The position numbers were made by a program, and so were the translations under genes. 64,000 nucleotides of DNA from NCBI GenBank assembly GCA_049515555.1, contig JBEKTY010000001.1, positions 68,155 to 132,154 of the forward strand. The letters are read 5' to 3'. The notes beneath the pieces are model-generated. The model had not been told where the DNA came from and did not search any database. It saw only the letters and a list, made by a program, of their open reading frames with translations. The stretch is from JBEKTY01 sp049515555 (lineage in GTDB: Bacteria > Planctomycetota > Planctomycetia > Pirellulales > Thermoguttaceae). Positions 16,509-25,449 of the stretch are shown here, piece after piece. Numbering within the stretch: position 1 is the stretch's first letter; each line of letters begins with the position of its first letter.

Positions 16509-18503
16509 TCACAGGTCATCGATTCCGGTGTTGTAGTCGCCCTTGGCGATCTTCGCGATGACTTCGCGAATCGCCTTGTCTTGTTGGTCCAGGCTGTTCG
16601 GCTTGCCGGCAGCCGCGTACAGGATTCCGATGAGCTTGTAGACCGACCCGTCCTCCGGCTTCCCTCGGGGCCCGATGAAGAGAATCGCCTCGCGCCCCGG
16701 CGTCAGTTCGTCTTTCAGGAGGCGGGTGAACTCGACCTGGATATCCTCCTCCTTGACTACGGCCCCAGGCTGCTGGGCCACGCGGTAACGAACGATGGTC
16801 TCCGCGCGTGCTCGCCAGGTGGCCAGCTCAACGGATATCGTCGCGGGTTTCTCCGGCTGCACGACTTTGGCCGGACGGTTTCCGGCGGGCGTGCTGCCGG
16901 GCCGTTGTCCGGGCGGCGGGGCGACGTACAACAGTCCGCTCACCTGCCACTGGGCGGACGTTTCGCCGACCTTCACCACCCGAGCCCGCACCACCCTTTT
17001 CGACCTTTCGAGATACCGTTCCGGCGCGACAAGGGGTCTCAGGTGCTCGCCGGTTCTTATGCCCTCCACAACCTCCTTCTCATCCTTGTCCAAAGAATCC
17101 TTCCGCGAGGGCGAGGTGTCGAATGCCATTGCATTACACCACCAGACCTTGGGCCCGCCCGCCAGATAGATGATAACGTCGCGACCAACCGCGAAGTTGT
17201 TCCGCCGCACTAGCTCGGCGTGAACTTCCTCGGCGCTCGGTTCGTGAAACTCCTTCTTAGACTCTTGTGCCAGTCGACGAAGCCGGTCACGAGCTTCCTT
17301 TTCGGGAGGAACCTGGGCGCGGACATGCACGACCTTGCCGTCAACGCGACCATAGATCACCCGGGCTACCTCAATATCCAATTGGCCGTCCTTGAGCGCG
17401 AGCATTTTGCCGCGGACGATGGCCGGAGTTCCCGTCGCGCCCACCCATTCTGCTCCTTCAATGGCCGAAGACTCCTGCACCGGCATCAGGTTGACCCTTT
17501 CCGACTCTACATTGACCTTTTCCGACATAGCCAATTGTCTGCCACTTGAATCCGGAGTCGTATCGACGGGCCTCAGGTGCGCGCCGGTCTTGATGACCTC
17601 CACAATCTCCTTCTCTTCGTTGTCCAAAAAATGCTTCGGCGAGGGCGAGGTGTCGACTGCCATTCGTGTATACGACCAGACCGTGGTATTTCCGCCCTGA
17701 TGCCACTCTTTCAGAAAGACGATAACCTCGCGACCAACCGCGAAGTTCATTCGCCGCACTAGCTCGGCGCGAACTTCCTCGGCGCTCGGTTCGCGAACGT
17801 CCTTCTTAGACTCTTGCGCCAGTTGGCGAAGCCAGTTACGAGCGTCTTCTTCGGTATCCCGGGCGCGGACATGCACGACCTTGCCGTTGACGGGCCCATA
17901 GATCACCCGGGTTACCTCAATATCCAATTGGCCGTCCTTGAGGGTGAGCATCTTGCCGCGAACGATGGCCGAAGGTTTCGTCACAGCCATCCATTGTGGT
18001 AATGGTAGTACCGACGCCCGACGACTGCTTTCTGGGTTTGGAGTCCTGCTAACCCGCTCTGGAGTTGCCGCCAGCAGCGGGGGCGTTTCGACCTTTGCTG
18101 TGCCTTCTGTTTCGACCTCTGCTGTGCCTTCTGGCAGCGTCTCGCGTGGGGCGCCGCCGGTTGAAGCTACCGACGGCGTTTCGGCCGGTTTCCCACCGTG
18201 CGTGAGAATCCACGTCGCGATCGCCAGCGCCAAACAGGCGGCTAGGCCCGCGACGGATGCTGCCAGCAGCTTGTGGACACGGCGCCGCCCCGACAACGCC
18301 GCCGCCGCGGCAGACCACCGAAACATGGCATTACTCATGATGAATCTCCTTGTATTCAGTCCCGAAATCATCGGGGCTGACGCTCCGGCGGATTCCACCA
18401 TTGCCAGCACTTGCTTGCGAAGCTGGCGACGGTGCTCCTCTCGGGGCGCATCGGTATTCCCAATGCTGTCCACGAAACGCTCGAACTGCCGTTCAACGTC
18501 CAT
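16509..18503 (-). CDS. ECF-coupled membrane protein with duplicated SAIVR module and one ETSAQW module
   Basis: 664 aa. An N-terminal cytoplasmic part (MDVERQFERFVDSIGN, about 78 residues) leads to a membrane helix (79-100, LAASVAGLAACLALAIATWI) and a periplasmic region. Module A occurs twice in tandem: SAIVRGKMLTLKDGQLDIEV... and PAIVRGKMLALKDGQLDIEV..., each with VIYG, KVVHVRA, ESKK, EPSAEEV and GREVI/GRDVI. One module B follows (VVRARVVKVGETSAQWQVSG, RAETIVRYRVAQQPG, GREAILFIGPRGKP). The ATG at 18503 lies inside the 3' end of the upstream sigma gene (11-base overlap, ATGGACGTTGA) with GGAGGAC before it. Anti-sigma or co-sensor role inferred. The duplicated module A is unique among the four paralogues. 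Confidence 0.8.
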   Translation of the reverse strand: MDVERQFERFVDSIGNTDAPREEHRRQLRKQVLAMVESAGASAPMISGLNTRRFIMSNAMFRWSAAAAALSGRRRVHKLLAASVAGLAACLALAIATWILTHGGKPAETPSVASTGGAPRETLPEGTAEVETEGTAKVETPPLLAATPERVSRTPNPESSRRASVLPLPQWMAVTKPSAIVRGKMLTLKDGQLDIEVTRVIYGPVNGKVVHVRARDTEEDARNWLRQLAQESKKDVREPSAEEVRAELVRRMNFAVGREVIVFLKEWHQGGNTTVWSYTRMAVDTSPSPKHFLDNEEKEIVEVIKTGAHLRPVDTTPDSSGRQLAMSEKVNVESERVNLMPVQESSAIEGAEWVGATGTPAIVRGKMLALKDGQLDIEVARVIYGRVDGKVVHVRAQVPPEKEARDRLRRLAQESKKEFHEPSAEEVHAELVRRNNFAVGRDVIIYLAGGPKVWWCNAMAFDTSPSRKDSLDKDEKEVVEGIRTGEHLRPLVAPERYLERSKRVVRARVVKVGETSAQWQVSGLLYVAPPPGQRPGSTPAGNRPAKVVQPEKPATISVELATWRARAETIVRYRVAQQPGAVVKEEDIQVEFTRLLKDELTPGREAILFIGPRGKPEDGSVYKLIGILYAAAGKPNSLDQQDKAIREVIAKIAKGDYNTGIDDL

Positions 18504-19059
18504 TGCTGTCCTCCCACACGTACTCATCATCCAGGAGGCGCTGAAGGGTCGGCCGAAGCTCTTTCAACGCCCGATGGATCTTCACTCGTACTGCACCCGC
18601 GCGTTTTCCGACGATACAGGCGATCTCATCGTGTGAGAGCCCCTGGAAGAATCGCAGGCTGATCAAGTGCTGCTGTTGCTCGTTCAGCGTCAACAGGGCC
18701 CGGTACAGGGCCACCCACCGCATTTCACGGCTGCCGCGCTCGCGCTGGAGCGTCTGCTCGGCCAGAACATCGAGCAGCCGTTTGTCGCGAAACTTCCGAC
18801 GGATGAACTGGTTGACGTGGTTGGCCGCGATGATGTAGAGCCAAGCCCGGAAGTCCCGCAGACACTTGCCGCGGAATTCGCCGATCCGCCGGGCCATTGT
18901 CAGGAATATCTCTGAAACCGCATCCTCGGCAACATGGCGGAAGTACAGCCGCCGCAGGCAATAACGATAGAGCGTATCGTAGAATGCGTCATAGAGTTCG
19001 GCAACGGCCGCCAGATCCAGCGGGGTCTTCAGGACCAACGGCCCCGACTCATCAACCAC
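18493..19059 (-). CDS. ECF RNA polymerase sigma factor
   Basis: 188 aa from a GTG start. Region 2: LYDAFYDTLYRYCLRRLYFR, HVAEDAVSEIFLTMARRI, FRAWLYIIAANHVNQFIRRK; region 4: LTLNEQQQHLISLRFFQGLS then HDEIACIVGKRAGAVRVKIH. The GTG at 19059 is preferred because GGAGAG lies 5 bases upstream and the conserved domain begins shortly after; a longer frame reaches 19122. The downstream membrane protein starts within its last codons, giving translational coupling. Closest in layout to the sigma/partner pair at 23.2-25.1 kb, but its sequence is from a different ECF subgroup. Confidence 0.9.
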   Translation of the reverse strand: MVDESGPLVLKTPLDLAAVAELYDAFYDTLYRYCLRRLYFRHVAEDAVSEIFLTMARRIGEFRGKCLRDFRAWLYIIAANHVNQFIRRKFRDKRLLDVLAEQTLQRERGSREMRWVALYRALLTLNEQQQHLISLRFFQGLSHDEIACIVGKRAGAVRVKIHRALKELRPTLQRLLDDEYVWEDSNGR

Positions 19060-19220
19060 GGATGCTCTCCAACTCGTCGCAGCGCGCCTGACTACCCGGA
19101 AAGATGCGCGCCAAGCCAACATGTTACATCCGTGTGCGTTTTTATTGGCGGTGGCTTTCGCCAGGGATCGTGGACGCCCGGAAGAGAGTGTATCTTACCA
19201 CGATCCCTTCTGCCCGGCGC

Positions 19221-22079
19221 TCAGGGCTCGACCGGGGGTATTCGCTGGCCGGTCTGGGCCTGGCGGAGCCGCCACCAGACGCGGTCTACGCCCATCCACG
19301 CCCGCCAGTTCTGGGAGGTCGGCTGCCCGCCTTGGATGCCCCAGGAAGTTTTGGTCAGCACTGTCCGGCAGTCGAGTAGCCGCGTGTCGGCACGGCTGCG
19401 ATTGAGCTGGTCGAGGGCTTTCTGGGCCTCGTCAAGACGCTTGTGATCGATCAGCCAGTCGATGATTTCCACGCGGGCGCCCCTCTTGAGGTAAAGGCCT
19501 TCCGACCTAGGCGATTCGGCCTCCACCCGGTCAGCGGCCGCCTTGGCCTCGTCCAGCCGGTCAAGGTGCAGCAGGCAACTGATCGGGCGAGCCTGAAGAC
19601 TCTCGCGGATATAGTCGGGAACCGTCTTGCCGTTTTGGGCGGCGGCGGTCGCGGACTGGCGCGGCCAGGAGAGCATCTCACGGTAGGCATCCAGCGCGGC
19701 GGCGTACTGCCCGGCATCGAACAGCCGCTCCGCATTGTGCCATGCCAACCTAAACGGCGAGGGGGCGCCCGAATCGCTCATCCCGGGCCCGCCGCCCGGA
19801 AGCCACTTGGGCCGATAGGGGGTCAGCTCGCGGGCGGTTGCCACCATGGCCGCGGGGACCTTCACGGTCATCGACCAGCCGATGCGGTTGTACGAGTTGT
19901 ACCACTTCTCGCCCTCGTTCACCACCAGCGGCAGGATCATCACGTCGAAGTCAAGCTGAATCGTATCACCGGAGCCTTTGACCTCCAGAAAGACTTTGTC
20001 GCCCACCGCCCAATCTCTCACCAGCGTCCAGGGACTGCCCTTGGGTACGTGCGGCGCCGACCAGCTATGGTCCGACGAATTATGGTTGCGATTGGGCGGC
20101 CGGACCACCGAGAGCCATAGCCAGCCGTCGCGACTGCGGCCGAGCACCTCGACGGTCGGGCGCGGCCCCCTCTCGATGGCCGCCAGGGCCTTGGAAATGG
20201 CCAGGGCGACCGGAAGGCTGTTCGTATAGCGACGGAACGAATCCTGACTGCTGCGTGCGTTGGGGTCCGTCGTCGAGGCCAGGAACTTCTCCTTCAAGGG
20301 TTCCAACTGCTTGACGAGGGCGTCGAACTCGCCGCGGCGGTCGGCGTTGAAGAGATGGATCAGGTAATCGCCCAGTATGTTGCCGAGCGACCAGTTGTCA
20401 AACGCGTCGGCCAGCGCGCGGTCCTTGAGCGTCCGCTCGAAGAGCCAGAAGCGGTCCTCGTCCAGATTGTAGAATCTCAGGATGTCGAGTTTTTCGTAAA
20501 GCAGGCGGACGTCGTCGGGCTTCTTCGCCAGGAGCGGATCGACAGTGCCGAGTTGGACCCAGATCGGGCTCCTCGCCCAGTGGAACTCGTAAAGCGCATG
20601 CGCTCGCTCGAGTGGATCGCGCGGGAGGTAGGGTACGATCCGCTCGTGCGAACCGTCCCCCCTGTTCACCACGGGCCAGCCCTTCGGGATGCCCTTGACG
20701 ACCGGCTGCGGCACCTCGACGGTTTCCTCGCTCACGATCTTGTCGTAGTTCATCTGCGATCCTTCATCGTTTCCCCACACGCAATAGCGGAGCGTGATCG
20801 TGTGCCGTCCGTCTCCCGGATGGAACGGCGGGACGGCCAGATACACTTGCCGCAGCACCTTCTTGTCATTCAACTCATCCGGCGTCAGCCGCCAGTAGGT
20901 GTTCCCCCAGTTGTCGAAAAGCTGCTTCCAGTACGTGCCGATCACGGGGTGTCCGTCGGGCGTCCGGTTGCGCGGGTTCTCCGAAGTGATCAGGAGGTCG
21001 CCCATGTCGTCCGACTCGATGTTCGTCAAGACGGGCACCTTGTAACCGCCCTTGAGCTTGAAGGCCTGCCGGCTATCGATCGGCTTTCCGCCCGCCGGCC
21101 CGGCGCCTTCGCGATAGATTTCCTCCGGGGTCGCTCCGGGTTTCCCGGCAACGGCCTTTTCGAAATTCCCGAGGTCGAAGAACTCCTCGGGCTGCGCGGT
21201 CGTGTAGTCGAAGACCACGAGCATGAACTCCTTGTGGTCGGGCTGATAGACGACCATGTGGATCGGCAGCCGCGACTCCTTGAGCACCCAGATCCGCACC
21301 CATTGCTCGCCGGCGTCGTGAGCGTAGTCGAAGACCTCCATGCCTTGGCCGGCGATCGCCTGCTCCGACTTGACCGGCTCGCCGGCGGGCGGCTTGCCGT
21401 TGAACGCCGGGACGGCGGCCAGCACGGCGTCGAGCATGTTGCCCTTGTCCATCATCGCGGCAAATGTTTCGATCTGCGATTGTTCGCACGCAACGAGCTT
21501 CTCATGACGCACGACCGAACCATCTTTGGCGACTTCATAGATAGCGGTGCCCTTGGGCGTGACGAACGTCACCTGCCCTATCCCCTGAATTCGCCAGGTG
21601 TTCGGATGGCGGTAGTAGAAATCCAGGCGGTCGGACTTGCCGTGACTGTCCTGGTAAACCGTGGCGTGGAAGAAGCGGACCTCGCTGACGGCGCGAACCA
21701 CGTCGCACCAGGCCATGGCGCTTTGCGAGCGCTGGCCGCCGGGCCAGAACGGGCCCAACAGCCCGAGAACCAGCAGGACTGACGCAGCCGCGGCCAGCGG
21801 TAATGGGGCCAAGAGCCAGAATCGCCGTCGGCGCGGAGCGATCGCCGTGGTGACCGATTCAGCCCGCAGCCGCCGCCGAAGCCGGTCGTTGAAATCGCCG
21901 CTGATCTTGGCGGTGCCTTCGGCCCGTACTGCCGCCAGGGCTGTTTCAAGCCCTTCGGCGGCAGCAGCCAACTCCGCGTCTTCCGCAACCGCCGCTGGCA
22001 CTTCAGTCTGGCGGGTAGCGTCCAACTCGCCGAAGACAAGCTCAACCAGTTCTTCGTCGGAAACGCGCTTATCGTTCAT
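19221..22079 (-). CDS. large membrane-anchored ECF partner protein with extracytoplasmic C-terminal part
   Basis: 952 aa. The cytoplasmic N-terminus (SDEELVELVFGELDATRQTE, 1-87) resembles the start of anti-sigma proteins, but I see no Cys/His zinc motif. A helix at 88-110 (LLAPLPLAAAASVLLVLGLL) is followed by about 840 external residues: a LolA-like stretch (MAWCDVVRAVSEVRFFHATV, RHPNTWRIQGIG), a central part of unknown fold, and C-terminal tetratricopeptide-like helices (FRLAWHNAERLFDAGQYAAA, CLLHLDRLDEAKAAADRVEA). The ATG overlaps the upstream sigma stop codon (ATGA). A sensor/anti-sigma role is inferred from position only. Confidence 0.75.
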   Translation of the reverse strand: MNDKRVSDEELVELVFGELDATRQTEVPAAVAEDAELAAAAEGLETALAAVRAEGTAKISGDFNDRLRRRLRAESVTTAIAPRRRRFWLLAPLPLAAAASVLLVLGLLGPFWPGGQRSQSAMAWCDVVRAVSEVRFFHATVYQDSHGKSDRLDFYYRHPNTWRIQGIGQVTFVTPKGTAIYEVAKDGSVVRHEKLVACEQSQIETFAAMMDKGNMLDAVLAAVPAFNGKPPAGEPVKSEQAIAGQGMEVFDYAHDAGEQWVRIWVLKESRLPIHMVVYQPDHKEFMLVVFDYTTAQPEEFFDLGNFEKAVAGKPGATPEEIYREGAGPAGGKPIDSRQAFKLKGGYKVPVLTNIESDDMGDLLITSENPRNRTPDGHPVIGTYWKQLFDNWGNTYWRLTPDELNDKKVLRQVYLAVPPFHPGDGRHTITLRYCVWGNDEGSQMNYDKIVSEETVEVPQPVVKGIPKGWPVVNRGDGSHERIVPYLPRDPLERAHALYEFHWARSPIWVQLGTVDPLLAKKPDDVRLLYEKLDILRFYNLDEDRFWLFERTLKDRALADAFDNWSLGNILGDYLIHLFNADRRGEFDALVKQLEPLKEKFLASTTDPNARSSQDSFRRYTNSLPVALAISKALAAIERGPRPTVEVLGRSRDGWLWLSVVRPPNRNHNSSDHSWSAPHVPKGSPWTLVRDWAVGDKVFLEVKGSGDTIQLDFDVMILPLVVNEGEKWYNSYNRIGWSMTVKVPAAMVATARELTPYRPKWLPGGGPGMSDSGAPSPFRLAWHNAERLFDAGQYAAALDAYREMLSWPRQSATAAAQNGKTVPDYIRESLQARPISCLLHLDRLDEAKAAADRVEAESPRSEGLYLKRGARVEIIDWLIDHKRLDEAQKALDQLNRSRADTRLLDCRTVLTKTSWGIQGGQPTSQNWRAWMGVDRVWWRLRQAQTGQRIPPVEP

Positions 22080-22732
22080 GGTTCTTGCTTCCTGTTACGC
22101 GCAAGCAGTGCTTCGATCTTGCGCAGGCCATAGAGCAATCGGGACTTGACGGTTCCCACAGGGCACCCGACGACCGCGGCGACCTCGGAGAGCGTCAGCC
22201 CACCGAGGATCTTCAGGGCGACCACGCGACGTTGTTCTTCCGGCAAGGAGGCCAAGAGGGCGTCGGCACGAACTTGGCTTTCGCGGTGTGCGGCGGCGTC
22301 GGCCGGGTCGACGTCGGCCGAAGGAAAGCGATCGATCGCGCCCGCCCGAGCATCGCCCGGGTCAGCCCCCATGTCGCTTTCCAGCGCCAAGGGCTGCCGG
22401 CCCGAGGCCCGCAGGTAGTCGGTGGCGCAGTTGTCGGCGATGGTAAACAGCCAAGTGGAGAAGACAGCCGCCCGTCCCGAATAACCGCCCATCCGGGCAG
22501 CCCGAAACATCCGCAAGAACGCCTCCTGGGCAAGGTCCTCGGCATGGTGGCGGTCCGGCACGCGATGGCCGAGATAGGCGGTCAGTCGGACCTTGTAGCG
22601 GTCGACCAGGACGTCGAAGCGGCGGAAATCGCTCCGGGCAACCTCGGCCAGGATCTCGGCGTCCTCGATGGATGACGACGGCCGGTCTGGCCAACGTTTT
22701 TGTGGCGGGGGAGCCATGGCGCTTTCGATCAT
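22076..22732 (-). CDS. ECF RNA polymerase sigma factor (RpoE-like)
   Basis: 218 aa. Region 2: FDVLVDRYKVRLTAYLGHRV, HHAEDLAQEAFLRMFRAARM, FSTWLFTIADNCATDYLRAS; region 4: LPEEQRRVVALKILGGLTLS then EVAAVVGCPVGTVKSRLLYG. An acidic linker joins the domains. The ATG at 22732 is preferred because AGGAG precedes it by 5 bases. The partner gene overlaps the stop (ATGA). The 48 bases around 22822-22868 upstream resemble bases upstream of the sigma gene at 25.1 kb. Confidence 0.92.
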   Translation of the reverse strand: MIESAMAPPPQKRWPDRPSSSIEDAEILAEVARSDFRRFDVLVDRYKVRLTAYLGHRVPDRHHAEDLAQEAFLRMFRAARMGGYSGRAAVFSTWLFTIADNCATDYLRASGRQPLALESDMGADPGDARAGAIDRFPSADVDPADAAAHRESQVRADALLASLPEEQRRVVALKILGGLTLSEVAAVVGCPVGTVKSRLLYGLRKIEALLARNRKQEP

Positions 22733-22875
22733 ACCTTCTCCTGAAGAAACCGTCTCTTTATACGACGGGACGGCGAAAAGTGATTCAATCCCGCCGCGAT
22801 TAGTCAGAATGGTGCAGATCAGTCCAGCCATTGGGTGCATTTTGCATCGTCGTGGCCGCGGTATTGGTGTTATCC

Positions 22876-23079
22876 CGCGGGGGGCAGATCGACGGCTTCA
22901 AGAGCCTCGTTGTCCGTTATCCCGATGATCGTCTGTCAGTGGTCGTGCTGACCAATGCCGATTTCTGCACGCCCGAGGTCATTTCCTGGCAAGTGGCATC
23001 CCTCTATGAACCTTCGCTTCCTGCCCAGTTCCACAGGGCCAGCGGCAAGAAAGCCTACAGCAAGACACCGGAATCCTGA
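22876..23079 (+). pseudogene. C-terminal remnant of an S12 beta-lactamase-like serine hydrolase
   Basis: The plus strand encodes GGQIDGFKSLVVRYPDDRLS then VVVLTNADFCTPEVISWQVA and SLYEPSLPAQ before a stop. This is the typical end of class C beta-lactamase/esterase-like proteins (G-x-I-x-G-F ... YPD ... VVVLTN). The catalytic SxxK and YxN parts, about 300 residues, are absent, so it is a 5'-deleted relic. It is the main content of the 475-base gap 22.73-23.2 kb. Confidence 0.65.
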
Positions 23080-23207
23080 AGGTGCTTGACGCGGCGGCCG
23101 ACCACGGGCGGCCAGCGGCCGGCAACATCGGCAAGGCGGCCCAACGCATGACCGGCCGGGCTCCGGCAACATGCCCGGCGCCGCGGCGGCGATCGCACCA
23201 AGAAGGG

Positions 23208-24605
23208 TTACAAGTCTTCAAGTCCGATGTTATCGTTGCCCTTGGCGATCTTCGCGATGACTTCGCGAATCGTCTTTTCGTGTTGGTCCAGACTGTCCGC
23301 CTTTTCGGGATCACCGGACGCGATTCCGACGAGTATGTAGACCGCCCCGTCGCCCGGCTTCTCCCCGGGCCTGACGAAGAGAATCGCCTCGCGCTCCGGC
23401 GGCAGTTCGTCTTTCAGGAGACGCGCGTACTCGGCTTGGATGTCCTTCTCCTTGACTGCGGCCCCAGGCTGCTGGGCTACGCGGTAACCAACGATGGTCT
23501 CCGCGCGTGCTCGCCACGTGGCCAGCTCAACGGATATCGTCGCAGGTTTTTCCGGCTGCACGACCTTGGCCGGACGGTTTCCGGCGGACGCGGTGCCGGG
23601 CTCTTGTCTGGGCCGCGGGGCGCGGTACAGCACCTCGGGCGCACTGTAGGGGTAGGGCTCGGGTGGCGGGGCGACGTACAGCGTTCCGCTCACCTGCCAC
23701 TGGGCTGACGTTTCGCCGACCTTCACAAGCCGAGCCCGCACCACCCTTTCCGAACACCTGATACACGGCAGCAGTTCACACGCTCCCGGTCTGCTGGGCA
23801 TGCCCACGGGCCTCAGGTGCGCGCCGGTCTTGATGACATCCACAACGTCCTTCTCGTACTTGTCCAAGGGGTAAAACGGGGTGTCGTTACACCCTCCGCA
23901 AGCCGGCCACACCGGGGGATTTGTGCCCTGAGGCCCACCCCTCAAAAAGACGATAGACTCGAAACCAGGCTTGAAGTAGTTCTCCCGCACCATCTCGGCG
24001 TGAACGTCCTCGGCGCTCGGTTCGCGAACCTCCTTCTTAGACTCGCGCGCCCGTCGACGAAACTGGTTACGAACCTCTTCTTCGGTATACTTGGTGCGGA
24101 CGTGTACAACCTTGCCGTCAACGCGACCATAGATCACCCGGATTACCTCGTACTCCAATGCGTCGCCCTTGAGCGCGAGCATTTTGACGCGCACGATGGC
24201 CGACGCTTCCTGCACTGGCATTATGTTGACCCGGCACTGCTCGACTCCTAAGAGTGGAGTCGTAGCGAGTTGACTCGGTCCTGGAGCGGTCGCCGTGAGC
24301 GGAGGCGTTTTGACCTTCAGTGCGTCCGGCTGCGTCTCGCGCGGCGCTCCGCCGGTTGAAGCTATCGAAGCCGTGTCGGCCGGTTTCCCACTGTGCGTGA
24401 GGATCCACACCGTGATCGCCACCGCCAAACAGGCGGCCAGGCCCGCGACGGACTCTACCAGCAGCTTGTGAACGCGGCGCCGTCGGCGGACCGTGAGCGG
24501 CTGTTGCATGACGCGGACCATGACATCCTCCACGATCGAGTGCATCGATGAGACCGCGGCGCCAAACCGCTGCAATTCTTGTTCCAGTGCGTTGTCGGCA
24601 TTCAT
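23208..24605 (-). CDS. ECF-coupled membrane protein with periplasmic SAIVR/ETSAQW modules
   Basis: 465 aa. Cytoplasmic residues 1-47 (LEQELQRFGAAVSSMHSIVE), helix 48-69 (LLVESVAGLAACLAVAITVW), short stalk, module A (ASAIVRVKMLALKGD, EYEVIRVIYGRVDGKVVHVR, ESKKEVREPSAEDV) and module B (VVRARLVKVGETSAQWQVSG, RAETIVGYRVAQQPG, EREAILFVRPGEKP). The helix and modules are very close to the paralogue at 16.5-18.5 kb, and a short similar segment also follows both genes, indicating a recent duplication. The start overlaps the sigma stop as ATGA. Function unknown; an anti-sigma/sensor role is inferred. Confidence 0.8.
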   Translation of the reverse strand: MNADNALEQELQRFGAAVSSMHSIVEDVMVRVMQQPLTVRRRRRVHKLLVESVAGLAACLAVAITVWILTHSGKPADTASIASTGGAPRETQPDALKVKTPPLTATAPGPSQLATTPLLGVEQCRVNIMPVQEASAIVRVKMLALKGDALEYEVIRVIYGRVDGKVVHVRTKYTEEEVRNQFRRRARESKKEVREPSAEDVHAEMVRENYFKPGFESIVFLRGGPQGTNPPVWPACGGCNDTPFYPLDKYEKDVVDVIKTGAHLRPVGMPSRPGACELLPCIRCSERVVRARLVKVGETSAQWQVSGTLYVAPPPEPYPYSAPEVLYRAPRPRQEPGTASAGNRPAKVVQPEKPATISVELATWRARAETIVGYRVAQQPGAAVKEKDIQAEYARLLKDELPPEREAILFVRPGEKPGDGAVYILVGIASGDPEKADSLDQHEKTIREVIAKIAKGNDNIGLEDL

Positions 24606-25126
24606 TCCTGCACCTCCCGGAGAGATTGACGCAGTCGGGCGTATGCCCGCGAAAGATCCTTGGTTATTGTACCGACAGGCGAACCGGCCGCCTGGGCGAT
24701 CTCCTGCACACTGAGTCCATCGCAATATCGCTGCAGGACCACGCGGCGTTGACGCTCGGGAAGACGGTCGATTGCCCCGATCAACTCGCCCATCCCGTCT
24801 TCGGCGTGGCAGCGGCCATCCATGGCGATCTGCTCCAGCGGCGTCGAGTCGCTTCGTATCTTCGGCCGTTTGCGGAGGGCCTCGATGGCACGGTGGCGGG
24901 CGATCCGCAAGATCCACGTAGCAAACTGCGAGCCGTCCCGCAGACTGCCCAGCTTCTGGTAGGCTGCCACAAAGGTCTCCTGGGCCGTATCCTCGGCCGC
25001 GTGGAAGTCACGCAACACGGCCAGGGCTGTCCCCAGGACCGCGCGCTGGTAGCGTCGCACGAGGACCGCGAACGATGCGCGGTCTCCGCCCAGCACCACT
25101 TCCACCAGCTCCGCATCGGATTGCAT
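24602..25126 (-). CDS. ECF RNA polymerase sigma factor
   Basis: 174 aa beginning MQSDAELVEVVLGGDRASFA. Region 2: VLVRRYQRAVLGTALAVLRD, FHAAEDTAQETFVAAYQKLG, FATWILRIARHRAIEALRKR; region 4: IDRLPERQRRVVLQRYCDGL then SVQEIAQAAGSPVGTITKDL. The frame is open further upstream, but the ATG at 25126 starts the conserved domain, and the upstream part is a repeated non-coding segment. Its partner gene overlaps the stop by four bases. Confidence 0.9.
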   Translation of the reverse strand: MQSDAELVEVVLGGDRASFAVLVRRYQRAVLGTALAVLRDFHAAEDTAQETFVAAYQKLGSLRDGSQFATWILRIARHRAIEALRKRPKIRSDSTPLEQIAMDGRCHAEDGMGELIGAIDRLPERQRRVVLQRYCDGLSVQEIAQAAGSPVGTITKDLSRAYARLRQSLREVQE

Positions 25127-25158
25127 TCGGACCTCGACACCCGGGGGCCCGCGGGCGG

Positions 25159-25276
25159 CCCCATGTCGTCTTCTAATAGTAACAGACGTTGGCCGGGCGA
25201 AGAATGCGGCAACTATTCCTGGAACTATCCCGGAATCTCGCTTTTCTCCGAAATCAGCGGAGGCAACCACCTCGGG
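25159..25276. repeat. about 118-bp direct repeat, copy 1 (upstream of a sigma gene)
   Basis: Shares long runs such as TAATAGTAA, GACGTTGGCCGGGCGAAGAA and TTTTCTCCGAAATCAGCGGA with copy 2 at 26163-26280. It lies 33 bases upstream of the ECF start at 25126, so it probably includes that gene's promoter or leader. Confidence 0.7.
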
Positions 25277-25449
25277 TATAGCCTTACCGCCATTGGATGC
25301 ATATTCCATCGCCGCAGCCGCGGTATTTGCGTAACCGTTGAAGAATCGCCGGTCCGAATAGAGTCTCGCACCTGGCTGGCCCTCCCGCCTTAGCGACGCC
25401 GAGCAGCGAACCCGTCAATTGCGGCAGAAGATCGCCCAAGGTCCGGCGG

